64,000 nucleotides of DNA, taken from positions 62,001 to 126,000 of the forward strand of contig JAUIKS010000012.1 in NCBI GenBank assembly GCA_030430565.1. Reading direction: 5' to 3'. How positions within the stretch are numbered: the stretch's first letter is position 1; each line of letters opens with the position of its first letter. Positions 8,239 to 16,336 of this stretch are shown here, piece after piece. Below the pieces are notes generated by a model, which had not been told where the DNA came from, made no database searches, and saw only the letters and a list, made by a program, of their open reading frames with translations. Origin of the DNA: Polyangia bacterium (GTDB lineage: Bacteria; Myxococcota_A; Polyangia; Nannocystales; Nannocystaceae). Both the position numbers and the translations under genes were made by a program.

Positions 8239-9274
8239 GCAGGAGTACGAGGAGTGGAGCGTTGGCGTGGCCGCGCGCGCGCGCGAGGGCGTCGCGCACA
8301 TCGACCGGGGGCGCGACGCCGACGATCCGCTGCGTGCCGATGACGCGCCCTACTGGGAGGCGCTCGGGCGACTCGGCGAGCCCGGCGATCGCGATGAGCG
8401 GAGCGACGCCGAGCTGCTCGCGGCGACCCTCGAGCGCCTGACGAAGCCGGCCGAGCACGCCGCGCTGGATGAGCTGCTGCGCGAGCCGGCCGATGACGCG
8501 CGCCCGAGGCCGCCCTGGCTGCTCGTCACGGTGGTCGTGGCGGCTGCGGCCGCGGCGCTGATCGCCTTCACGCTGCCGGCGGGCTCGTTCGAGCGTCTGC
8601 TGGGCGCGCGCGGAGACGCGGGCTCGCTCGATCGGAGCGCGGCCTCGATGGTGGCGACCGGCGGTGACGAGCTTCAACCCGTCGAGCTCACGCGGCCCGA
8701 GGGGCCTCGTCCGCGTCGCGCGTCCTCCGGCGCTCGCCCCGAGCTCGAGTCGGCGCCGGCGCTCGGCGACGAAGATGTTGAAATGACTGAAGAGACAGGC
8801 GCGTCAGCGGAGGAGGACGCGGCCGAGGAGGTTGGCGAACAGGCTGGCGAAGACACCGACGACTCGTCGCCGCCAGCCCCGACCGCGCGCGCGGCCGACG
8901 AGCTGCTCGCGCGCGCGCAGGCGATGTTCGCCAGCGGCGAGAGAGCGGCCGCGCGGAGGCTCTACCGCGAGCTGGTCCGCTCGCACCCGAACAGCCCCGA
9001 GGCCGACGCCGCTCGGGTCACGCTCGGGCGCCACTCCCTGGCGTCTGGCTCCCCGGCGGCGGCGCTCCGTCAGTTCGAGCGCTACCTCAAGCGCGCGCGT
9101 CGGCGGTCGGCGCGGGCCAACCCGGCGCTCGTCATGGAGGCCGAGGTCGGGCGGATCGACGCGCTCCAGCAGCTCGGGCGCGCGGAGGACGAGCGCGCCG
9201 CGATCGAGGCGTTTTTGGAGGAGCACCCCGAGAGCCTGTACAGCCCGCGACTGCGCCGGCGGCTCGCGGAGTGA
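8231..9274 (+). CDS. membrane protein with C-terminal TPR-like repeats, putative anti-sigma partner
   Basis: 347 residues. An acidic N-terminal cytoplasmic part (1-95) is followed by one TM helix (96-116, WLLVTVVVAAAAAALIAF), a long acidic Glu/Ala/Asp linker and a C-terminal domain from ~220. That domain has TPR/tol-pal-like repeats (AQAMFASGERAAARRLYRELVRSHPNSPEA; LASGSPAAALRQFERYL; DALQQLGRAEDERAAIEAFLEEHPES, in short segments). The ATG lies inside the end of the ECF sigma gene, indicating translational coupling. By position and topology it may hold or release the sigma factor, although no ZAS zinc motif is visible. Confidence 0.65.
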   Translation: MREQEYEEWSVGVAARAREGVAHIDRGRDADDPLRADDAPYWEALGRLGEPGDRDERSDAELLAATLERLTKPAEHAALDELLREPADDARPRPPWLLVTVVVAAAAAALIAFTLPAGSFERLLGARGDAGSLDRSAASMVATGGDELQPVELTRPEGPRPRRASSGARPELESAPALGDEDVEMTEETGASAEEDAAEEVGEQAGEDTDDSSPPAPTARAADELLARAQAMFASGERAAARRLYRELVRSHPNSPEADAARVTLGRHSLASGSPAAALRQFERYLKRARRRSARANPALVMEAEVGRIDALQQLGRAEDERAAIEAFLEEHPESLYSPRLRRRLAE

Positions 9275-9314
9275 GGACTCAGGCGGGCAGGCGGACGCGC
9301 TCCCGCGATTTCGC

Positions 9315-9320
9315 TATGCT
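9315..9320 (+). promoter_or_regulatory. candidate -10 (TATGCT) of the Cys-rich lipoprotein
   Basis: gcTATGCT, 7 nt before GTG 9328. It overlaps the alternative ATG 9316. If used, transcription would start at the GTG. Confidence 0.35.
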
Positions 9321-9327
9321 CCGCAGC

Positions 9328-9900
9328 GTGCCCGGACTCTCGCGCAGCGGCCTCGCGCGGCTCGTCGGCCTCGTGTTGACCGCGGGCTTGCTCGGCGCCT
9401 GCCCTCCGGGTGAAGACCTGGTCGCGGGCCTCGAGCTCGGACCGGACGGCCGGCCGATGGTGACCGAGTGCGACGGGCGCTGCGAGTGCGGGCTCTCGTA
9501 CTGCGAGCAGGTCTGCGCGCGGCCCGGGGAGCGCCTGTGCCTGTTTAGCTGCGATGAGGGCAGCACCTGCGACAACACCTGTCGCGGCGGTGGCTGCTCG
9601 CTTCAGTGTGGCGCCGACGCCACCTGCTCGCTCGGCTGCGACGACGGGAGCTGCGACGGGCGCTGCGACGATTCGAAGAGCTGTGAGCTCGGGTGCCAGG
9701 GCGGCGGCTGCACGATGACCTGCGTGGGCGCGGAGTCGTGCGTCATGCAGTGCCCCGGCGGCGGCTGCTCGCTGACCTGCGACGGCGCCACGAGCTGCTC
9801 GCTGCTCGGCTGCGACGCGGACTGCACCCTCGACTGCGGCGGCGCGCAGGAGTGCGCGGCGTCCTGCACCGACGGACCTGGCTGTTCGGTCACGCCGTAG
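9328..9900 (+). CDS. Cys-rich lipoprotein
   Basis: About 190 residues with a lipobox (TAGLLGAC), so it should be exported and lipid-anchored. The mature part contains a run of short Cys-rich repeats of the type 'C.GGGCS..CDGA.SC' (for example CRGGGCSLQCGADATCSLGC, CPGGGCSLTCDGATSC), with a Cys about every 4-5 residues. This suggests a rod of disulfide-bonded turns. GTG 9328 is chosen because a TATGCT hexamer ends 7 nt before it; ATG 9316 or GTG 9271 are alternatives. The frame follows the sigma/TPR pair directly and may belong to the same unit. Specific function unknown. Confidence 0.7.
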   Translation: MPGLSRSGLARLVGLVLTAGLLGACPPGEDLVAGLELGPDGRPMVTECDGRCECGLSYCEQVCARPGERLCLFSCDEGSTCDNTCRGGGCSLQCGADATCSLGCDDGSCDGRCDDSKSCELGCQGGGCTMTCVGAESCVMQCPGGGCSLTCDGATSCSLLGCDADCTLDCGGAQECAASCTDGPGCSVTP

Positions 9901-10245
9901 CGCCGGTCGCCGTCATTGTCGCCGTCGGCCGCGCTGTTACACGCGATCGACGATGAGCGCGCGGCACGTGTTGCCGCGCGCGCGCCCGCGTCAGCGCGTG
10001 GACGCGGGCGCGCTTCGAAGCAGAGTCTCGAGAAAAAAATCGAGAAAAAAACCAAAAACAATGACCCGCTTTTTGGTCGCCCGCGCACCAGGTGAGTGAG
10101 CGGGTCGGAGGATCGAGAAAGCCCGCCCGCTCCCGACGAGCGCGTCGGCGTCGCGCCGCAGCGCGAGCCCCTCGCCGCTCGTCAACCTTCCTCTCGCCCG
10201 TTGTCTTCACCTGTACCAACCTACCTGTCTCCGAGGATCAGACCG
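9901..10245. other. intergenic region with long inverted repeat and A-runs
   Basis: 345 bases between two lipoprotein genes. They hold the 13-bp inverted repeat at 9980-10013 and two A7 runs at ~10033-10052 (gagaaaaaaatcgagaaaaaaacc). No ORF with good codon use was found. The AT-rich stretch may be an upstream element of the gene at 10246. Confidence 0.45.
9980..10013. repeat. 13-bp perfect inverted repeat
   Basis: Arms gcgcgcccgcgtc (9980-9992) and gacgcgggcgcgc (10001-10013) flank an 8-nt loop. A-rich rather than T-rich DNA follows on the + strand, so a classical intrinsic terminator is not supported for the upstream gene. Confidence 0.7.
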
Positions 10246-11073
10246 ATGTTCAAGCTCTCCACCGTGATCTCCACCCTTCGTGCCCGCGCCGTCGCCCTCC
10301 CGCTGCTCGCGCTCGCCTCGTCGCTCACCCTCGCCTCCGCCTGCGACTCCGCCGGGGACGACTACGCGCTGCGCGTCGCCCAGGTCGAGGAGGCCCAGGA
10401 CATGTCGCAGGCCTTTCACGTCGAGCACGATCAGTGCATTGAGGAGCTGCACGGCTGCGCGGCAGACGACCTCGAGTGTCGCGCGTCCTTCGAGGCCTGC
10501 GCGCCCGAGGAGGGGCTGTTCGGCGAGGACCGCGAGGGCCGCGAGGACCGCGAGAAAGGCGAGCGGGGCGAGGAGGGCGAGCGCCCCGAGCCCCCGCCGC
10601 ACTGCCGCCCGCCGAGGGGCGAGAAGGGCGAGCGCCCGCGGCCCGAGGAGGGCGAGCGCCCCGACATGGACGGCGAGCGGCCGCTGCCCGAGGAGGGCGA
10701 GGAGGGCGATCGCCCGCGGGGCGAGGAGGGCGAGCGTCCGCCGCTCGAGTGCGCGCCGCTGCGCGAGCTGATGCACGGCGCGATCAAGAGCTGCCGCGGC
10801 GAGATGGACGCCTGCGTCGAGGCGGGCGAGCTCGACCACCAGGGCTGCGCGCTGCAGACCCGCGACTGCGTCGCCGACGCGCTCACCGAGCTCTTCGGCC
10901 AGCTGTGCGAGATCCACCTCGAGGCCTGCAGCAGCGAGGACGCGCCGGCCGACAAGTGCGAGAAGCTGGCGGCGCGCTGCGAGGAGGGGGTCTTGCCGCC
11001 GGAGCTCGAGCTGCCCGAGCTGCCGATGCTCCCGAAGGACGGCGAGCCCCAGGACGTTCCGCCCGAGGACTGA
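10246..11073 (+). CDS. lipoprotein with highly charged Gly-Glu-Arg repeats
   Basis: 275 residues from ATG 10246. A signal peptide ends in the lipobox LASAC. Residues ~90-170 are a low-complexity charged stretch of EGERP / GERGEEGERP units (collagen-like G-x-y spacing in places). It is flanked by Cys-containing helical segments (HDQCIEELHGC..DDLECRASFEAC and LRELMHGAIKSCRGEMDACVEAG) that look like paired-Cys helical hairpins. It ends Pro/Glu-rich. Probably a surface spacer or stalk; function unknown. A strong intrinsic terminator follows at 11208-11238. Confidence 0.75.
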   Translation: MFKLSTVISTLRARAVALPLLALASSLTLASACDSAGDDYALRVAQVEEAQDMSQAFHVEHDQCIEELHGCAADDLECRASFEACAPEEGLFGEDREGREDREKGERGEEGERPEPPPHCRPPRGEKGERPRPEEGERPDMDGERPLPEEGEEGDRPRGEEGERPPLECAPLRELMHGAIKSCRGEMDACVEAGELDHQGCALQTRDCVADALTELFGQLCEIHLEACSSEDAPADKCEKLAARCEEGVLPPELELPELPMLPKDGEPQDVPPED

Positions 11074-11207
11074 TCCGGACGTGATCGCGTCGAGCGCGAG
11101 CGGAGCGAAACGCCGTCGCGCTCGACGGATCGGGACCCTGTAACTGGCCGCGATCGACTGTGTTGCGAGGGGGGCCCACCCTTCAGCCCACTCTCGTCTC
11201 TACCCGC

Positions 11208-11238
11208 CCCCGCGGAGCATGGCTCCGCGGGGTTTTTT
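11208..11238 (+). terminator. rho-independent terminator
   Basis: Perfect 11-bp stem ccccgcggagc / gctccgcgggg with a 3-nt loop (atg), followed directly by TTTTTT. It ends the lipoprotein transcript from 10246. Confidence 0.9.
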
Positions 11239-11388
11239 GTTCTTGGTGAGGAACAAGCGCGCGGCGGCGCGGGGGGGCCGCGCGCGCATATGCGGGGCGC
11301 GACGAGCTTGTCACGCCTGTGCGACGCTGTCGCGCAACGACGCGGCTACGTTCGCGCACGGAAGCACACAAGGCACGGAAGGCACGCC

Positions 11389-13143
11389 ATGGACAGGGAT
11401 CACGACAACGACGAACTCACGGAGTCTGCGCCCGAGCGCGAGCGCGCGGAGGAGGCCGCGAGCAAACGGGGGACGACGCGCGCGCTCGAGGACGGGATCG
11501 TGCGTCGCGAGTTCTTGCGGCTCGCGGGCGCGGCGGTCGTGGTCCCGGCGGCGCTGCAAGCCGCCTGCGGTGATGACGTTCTCGGGACCGAGAGCGACGG
11601 CGCGAGCGGCAGCGACACGACGGGTGACTCCGACGCGGGCACCACCGGGAGCGACACGACCGCCGGGCCCGGCGGGACCGGGACCGGGAGCTCGGGGAGC
11701 TCGACAGGGGACGACGCGACCGGCGGGTCGAGCGACGGCGGGACCGGCGGGTCGAGCGACGGCACGACGGAGGACTCGGTCGGTGAGACGACGACGACGG
11801 GGGAGGAGACGACGGGGGAGGAGACGACGGGCGGCAACAACGAGGAGTGCGACGGCGAGGTCATCGCCTTCGACCCCGAGGCCGTGCCCGAGGACCTGAC
11901 GACCTTCCCCGTCGCGGTCATGGCCGGCGCGATGCGTACGGACTCGGCGCTGCTGACGACCTTCATCGACTCGGGCGAGGCGAAGATCCTCCGCGTCTGG
12001 CGGCCGGCCGAGGGCGACGGCGAGATCGAGCTGATCCAGGAGCTCGAGGTGTCGGCGGTCGACGGCTACGTCCAGCAGTACGTCGACAACCTGTGCCCAG
12101 GGACATGGTACAGCTACGCCTACTTCACCCCCGACGGCGACGCGTTCTCGGGGCGCAGCATCATCGGCGAGTTCCGCACCGCGATCCCCGATGACTCCCT
12201 GGAGCCGCTCGTGCTCGCGGCCTCGGCCTGCAACGGCTACGGCAACCGCCCGTGGCCGGCGCTGCAGGTGACCGCCGACGAGTACTACGACATGTTCGTG
12301 CACCTCGGCGACATGGTCTACGCCGACGGCTCCACCTCGCTCGCCGACTTTCGCCAGGTCTGGCGCGACTACCTCGCCGTCGAGGACGGGGGGCAGCCGA
12401 TGGGGCTCGCGCGGGCCTTCAGCCGCGCGGGCATGTACGCGACGCTCGACGATCACGAGGTCGACAACAACTTCAACCCCGAGAACTACGACCCGCAGGA
12501 GCTCGAGAACGCCATGCAGGCGTGGTTCGAGATCATCCCGCTCGAGGGCGCCGACGAGGACTACAAGGTCTGGCGCAGCTACCGGTGGGGCCTGACCGCC
12601 GAGATCATCGTGCTCGACTGTCGCACCGAGCGCCTGCCGTCGACGCAGAACGGTCCGAACGCGCAGTACATCAGCCCGGAGCAGCTGGAGTTCTTGAAGG
12701 ACCGGCTGAAGAACAGCCCGTGCCACTTCAAGATCGTCCTCAACTCGGTGCCGATCACCAACATGCCCTTCGTCTGGGACTTCGCCGCCAACGATCGCTG
12801 GGAGGGCTACGCGGCCCAGCGCGACGAGGTGCTCAATTTTATCGCCGACGAGGACATCGCCAACGTCTGGTTCATCTCGGGCGACTTCCACGTCTGCTTC
12901 GTCAGCTACATCGAGCCCAACGGCGCCGGCGTGGTCGCGAAGACGCGCGAGATCGCGATGACCGGGGGCAACACCAACATCCTCGGCGAGACCCTCGGCG
13001 GCGACCAGTACGACTACGGCGCGGGCTCTCCGCGCGGCTGCCTCATGACCTTTGACCCGGTGGAGAACGAGGTGCTGGTGCGCTTCCTCGATCCGGACAA
13101 CGGTCAAGACGTCTACGCCGAGGTGCTCTCGCAGGACAACTGA
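11389..13143 (+). CDS. Tat-exported PhoD-like alkaline phosphatase/phosphodiesterase lipoprotein
   Basis: 584 residues from ATG 11389. The leader carries a twin-arginine motif (RREFLRLAG, RR at 39-40) followed by a lipobox-like LQAAC (Cys60), so it is exported folded and probably lipid-anchored. Residues 61-150 are a Gly/Ser/Thr/Asp linker typical of this organism's lipoproteins. The catalytic part has PhoD metallophosphatase signatures: VHLGDMVYADG, TLDDHEVDNN and WFISGDFHVCF, preceded by an Fn3/PhoD-N-like beta domain (ILRVWRP...TWYSYAYFTPDG). It probably hydrolyses phosphate mono- or diesters in the envelope using Fe/Ca. The unusually long linker separates membrane and enzyme. Confidence 0.85.
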   Translation: MDRDHDNDELTESAPERERAEEAASKRGTTRALEDGIVRREFLRLAGAAVVVPAALQAACGDDVLGTESDGASGSDTTGDSDAGTTGSDTTAGPGGTGTGSSGSSTGDDATGGSSDGGTGGSSDGTTEDSVGETTTTGEETTGEETTGGNNEECDGEVIAFDPEAVPEDLTTFPVAVMAGAMRTDSALLTTFIDSGEAKILRVWRPAEGDGEIELIQELEVSAVDGYVQQYVDNLCPGTWYSYAYFTPDGDAFSGRSIIGEFRTAIPDDSLEPLVLAASACNGYGNRPWPALQVTADEYYDMFVHLGDMVYADGSTSLADFRQVWRDYLAVEDGGQPMGLARAFSRAGMYATLDDHEVDNNFNPENYDPQELENAMQAWFEIIPLEGADEDYKVWRSYRWGLTAEIIVLDCRTERLPSTQNGPNAQYISPEQLEFLKDRLKNSPCHFKIVLNSVPITNMPFVWDFAANDRWEGYAAQRDEVLNFIADEDIANVWFISGDFHVCFVSYIEPNGAGVVAKTREIAMTGGNTNILGETLGGDQYDYGAGSPRGCLMTFDPVENEVLVRFLDPDNGQDVYAEVLSQDN

Positions 13144-13155
13144 CGCGCGCGCGGG

Positions 13156-13884
13156 TCACGGCCCCGCGAACACGCAGACGAGCGGCCGCGCGAGCTCGCA
13201 GGGCGTGTCGCCGCCGTAGGGGTTGCAGATCGCCTCGGGTCCGTGGGGCATAAACTCGGGCCCCTCGAGCCCGATCGGCGAGCCGCAGGTCGTGGTGCAC
13301 GAGCCGGGCGCGCGGTACCACGTCATGCCGTGCGTCGAGTCGAAGCAGTTGCCGTTGTTGTCGAGGATGATGACCCAGCCGCGCTCGCCCTCGCCGAGCT
13401 CGTCGAGCCAGCGGCCGATCACCTTCCACTGGCTCTGGTAGTGGAAGTCGAGCCACCGCCAGCCCGCGCCGAACTCGAGGGCGCAGAGCTCGTCGCCGAC
13501 CGCTCGCGCGGTGAGATCGACGCCTTGCACGGCGGCGCTGGACATCGCCAGCAGCGGCGCTTTCTCGTCACACAGCTCTTCTCCGCCGGTCTCCGCGGCG
13601 CTCGTCTGGCCGGTCGTCGCGCTGGTAGAGGAGGTCTCGAGGGCCTCGCTCCCCTCGCCGGTGTCGGTCGTCTCCCCGCCGGTGTCGGTCGTCTCCCCGC
13701 CGGTGGTGGCGCTCGTCGTGGTCGACGCGCCCGCGCCCGAGGAGCCCGCGATCTCGCTGTCGCTCGCGCCGGCTCCGCCCGTGTCGACGAAGCAGGACGC
13801 GGCCGCGAGCGCGAGCGTTGCGAGCGCTGGCGCTGACCTGAGCGTCGCGTCGTTTCGCGCGGGAGTCCTATGATTCACACGCAC
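13156..13884 (-). CDS. lipoprotein with Thr/Gly-rich linker
   Basis: 242 residues from GTG 13884 (GTG 13878 also possible). The signal peptide ends in LALAAASC. The linker (~20-95) is Thr/Ser/Gly-rich with repeated GGETTDT units. The C-terminal ~140 residues are globular, with six or more Cys and several Trp (WRWLDFHYQSQWKVIGRWL, GSCTTTCGSPIG, TPCELARPLVCVF), suggesting a disulfide-stabilised extracellular domain. It is convergent with the PhoD-like gene (12-bp gap). No family recognised. Confidence 0.7.
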   Translation of the reverse strand: MRVNHRTPARNDATLRSAPALATLALAAASCFVDTGGAGASDSEIAGSSGAGASTTTSATTGGETTDTGGETTDTGEGSEALETSSTSATTGQTSAAETGGEELCDEKAPLLAMSSAAVQGVDLTARAVGDELCALEFGAGWRWLDFHYQSQWKVIGRWLDELGEGERGWVIILDNNGNCFDSTHGMTWYRAPGSCTTTCGSPIGLEGPEFMPHGPEAICNPYGGDTPCELARPLVCVFAGP

Positions 13885-13981
13885 TCGTTGAATGTACCAC
13901 TACCCAGACGGACGCCGCTTCATGTGGGCCCGTGAGCGCCTCCGCGCCGCGCGAGCGGCTCTGCGTGGCGACCAGACTCGC

Positions 13982-13987
13982 TACCAT
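13982..13987 (+). promoter_or_regulatory. candidate -10 (TACCAT)
   Basis: gcTACCAT ends 11 nt before ATG 13999. It fits the recurring G(C/G)TAnnnT pattern. Confidence 0.4.
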
Positions 13988-13998
13988 CGTCGTCGCGC

Positions 13999-16308
13999 AT
14001 GGCGACGAGCACCTCGAAGAACAATTCCAACAGCCGCGTCCTGATCGCCGGGGCGGCGATGGTCGCGGTCGTGCTGGTCGCGGCGCTGGCGTGGACGCGG
14101 CAGGGCGACGAGCAGCCCTCGGGCCCCGTCGCGCGCGCCGTGAAGCGCGGTGACGCCTCGCGGCCGTCGATCAGTCGGCGCGGTGAGCTGACGGAAGGGT
14201 CAGGGCCAGCGCGCGCGCGGCTGGCCGCGGTCAACGGCGTGGTCCACGATCTCGAGGGACGGGGGATCGGCGGCGCCCAGGTGTGCGCCCGACGTCCCGA
14301 CGTCCTCGTCCTCGACGGGCTCGGGGCGCGCTGCGTCACGTCGGACGCGGACGGCCGGTTCCGGGTGGAGTCGCTGGTCCCCGGCGCCTACTCGGTCTCG
14401 GCCGCCGCCGCGGAGCATCAGCCGCGCGCGGTCGAGCTCGCGCTCGCGGCCGGCGCGGAGCGCCGCGTCGAGCTCACGCTGCTGCCCGGCGGCGTCGCGC
14501 TGCGCGGCGTGGTCCACGATCTCTCGGGCGGCCCGATCGAGCGCGCGATGGTCGCGATCTCGGGGGACGAGCTGCGAGGTGACCCTTCCGACATCCGCGG
14601 CCTCGCCCTCACCGACGCGGACGGGCGCTTCACGGCGTGGACGCGGCGCGGGCGGGCGCGGGTCGTCGCCTACGCGGCCGGCTACACCACGCGCTCGGTC
14701 TTCAGCGCGGCGCCGGGGCCGACCGTCGAGCTGTACCTGACCCCAGAGTCGAGCTTGGTGGGCGTGGTCGTCGACGCCGAGACGGGGGCGCGCCTCGAGG
14801 GGATCGACGTGTTCCGCGGCGTCGGGGGCGGGGGCGCGTTCATGAACTTCACCGCCGTGGGCGAGGGCGCGGCGACCACCGACGCGCGCGGCGAATTTCG
14901 GATCACCGGGCTGCAGCCCGGCATCTACCGCCCCTACGTCCTGAGCGCGCGCTGGCGCGGCTACGCGGCGCAGTCCGTTCGGCTGGGGCTCGGCGAGGCC
15001 TCGTCGCGCATCGAGATCGCGGTCTCACCGGCGGCGCTCGTCCGCGCGCGGGTCGTCGACGCGGGCACCGGCGAGCCCGCGTGCGCGGCCGGATCGGTCA
15101 CCGCCTCGCCCGCGCCCTTCGAGATCTACTTCGCGGAGCTCGACGGCGAGGGCAGGGTCGCGCTCGAGGGTCTCGGCCCTGGCGACTACAAGGTCTCGGT
15201 GAATTGCCAGGGACGCGCGGGGGTCAAGGACGCGGCGAGGTTCACGATCCGAGACGGCGGGCTGGTCGGCGGCGACGAGGAGCTGGAGTGGCCGATCGAG
15301 CGCGGACTCAGCGTGCGCGGCGTGGTCGTGGAGGAGGGCGGCGCGCCGGCGGCGGGCGTCGTCATCACCGCGGCGGCGGAGGACGGCAGGCGCTTGGGTC
15401 TGGGGAGGCCGCGCTCGAGCGCGACCGGTCGCGACGGGGTGTTCTCGATCGCGGGTCTCGAGCCAGGGGTCTACGAGCTCCGCCCGGGCGGCTCGGACGC
15501 GCCGCAGCTCGACGAGCCGGTCGTCGTGGAGCTGCGCGGGCGTGATGTCGAGGGGATCCAGCTCGAGCTCCCACAGCGCGCGATCCTCGAGGGCGCGGTC
15601 AAGACCGCCTCCGGCGCGGCGGCGCCCCGGGTCACCGTCGCCGCGTACGCGGCCGAGGGCGAGGGGCAGTGGGAGACGATCAGCGGCGACGACGGCGAGT
15701 TCACGCTCGCCTCGCTGAGCGCGGGCTCCTACCGCGTGGTCGCGCTGGACGGGCGCTGGAACCTCGAGGTCGCGGAGGCCGAGGTCGAGCTGCGCGCGGG
15801 CGCGCGGGGCGTGACGACCCTCGAGATCCCGGTGCAGGACGGGCTCATCGCGGGGCGCGTGCGCGACAGCGGGGGGACGCCGATCAGCGACGCGTTCATC
15901 ACGGTCGAGCGCCAGCGCGGCGCGCTCGATGTCGCGCCGCCCAGGGGTCGCCTGACCTACGGCGACGCCCGCCTGCGCCCCGTGCTGACGGATCTAGACG
16001 GCTCGTTCGAAGTCACCGTCGAGCTGCTGATCCAGGACACGGGCGTGATCGCCGGGACGATCGCGCGGGCCGACGGCGCGCCGGTCACCGACTACACGAT
16101 CACGGCCTCGCTGGTCGACGGCAGCTTCGAGTTTAAAGACCGCTGGCGCGAAGGCCAGGTCGCGTGGCGGCTCGAGGACATCCCGCCCGGGCGCTACACG
16201 ATCGCGGCCGAGTCGGGCGCGCTCGCTGGGAGCGTCGAGCTCGCGCTCGAGCCCGGCGAGACGGCGCGCGACGTGACGCTCGAGCTGGCGCCGCAGGACC
16301 CACCGTGA
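13999..16308 (+). CDS. membrane-anchored protein of repeated carboxypeptidase-regulatory-like domains
   Basis: 769 residues. An N-terminal TM anchor lies at ~14-34 (VLIAGAAMVAVVLVAALAW). About seven tandem ~85-residue beta-sandwich repeats of carboxypeptidase regulatory-like type follow. Each has 'G.V.D..G.PI..A.V......G....T.TD.DG.F.V..L.PG.Y.V.A' signatures (VNGVVHDLEGRGIGGAQV; LRGVVHDLSGGPIERAMV; GLIAGRVRDSGGTPISDAF). The bulk is extracytoplasmic. The repeats probably bind surface or polysaccharide partners, and no catalytic motif is seen. The kinase at 16337 follows after 28 bp, but a TACACT hexamer in the gap suggests that gene has its own promoter. Confidence 0.8.
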   Translation: MATSTSKNNSNSRVLIAGAAMVAVVLVAALAWTRQGDEQPSGPVARAVKRGDASRPSISRRGELTEGSGPARARLAAVNGVVHDLEGRGIGGAQVCARRPDVLVLDGLGARCVTSDADGRFRVESLVPGAYSVSAAAAEHQPRAVELALAAGAERRVELTLLPGGVALRGVVHDLSGGPIERAMVAISGDELRGDPSDIRGLALTDADGRFTAWTRRGRARVVAYAAGYTTRSVFSAAPGPTVELYLTPESSLVGVVVDAETGARLEGIDVFRGVGGGGAFMNFTAVGEGAATTDARGEFRITGLQPGIYRPYVLSARWRGYAAQSVRLGLGEASSRIEIAVSPAALVRARVVDAGTGEPACAAGSVTASPAPFEIYFAELDGEGRVALEGLGPGDYKVSVNCQGRAGVKDAARFTIRDGGLVGGDEELEWPIERGLSVRGVVVEEGGAPAAGVVITAAAEDGRRLGLGRPRSSATGRDGVFSIAGLEPGVYELRPGGSDAPQLDEPVVVELRGRDVEGIQLELPQRAILEGAVKTASGAAAPRVTVAAYAAEGEGQWETISGDDGEFTLASLSAGSYRVVALDGRWNLEVAEAEVELRAGARGVTTLEIPVQDGLIAGRVRDSGGTPISDAFITVERQRGALDVAPPRGRLTYGDARLRPVLTDLDGSFEVTVELLIQDTGVIAGTIARADGAPVTDYTITASLVDGSFEFKDRWREGQVAWRLEDIPPGRYTIAAESGALAGSVELALEPGETARDVTLELAPQDPP

Positions 16309-16324
16309 GCGGGTCTTTGTTCGG

Positions 16325-16330
16325 TACACT
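16325..16330 (+). promoter_or_regulatory. candidate -10 (TACACT) of TPR kinase
   Basis: ggTACACT ends 6 nt before ATG 16337, which implies a leaderless or nearly leaderless mRNA. Confidence 0.45.
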
Positions 16331-16336
16331 CGGCGT

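Noticed and set aside
9980..10013. Rho-independent terminator for the Cys-rich lipoprotein
   Set aside because: The inverted repeat is perfect but is followed by A-runs, not T-runs, on the + strand.
10390..10402. GACATGTC in the charged lipoprotein gene as another regulatory box
   Set aside because: Explained by codons GAC ATG TCG; no second half-site at the N7 spacing.
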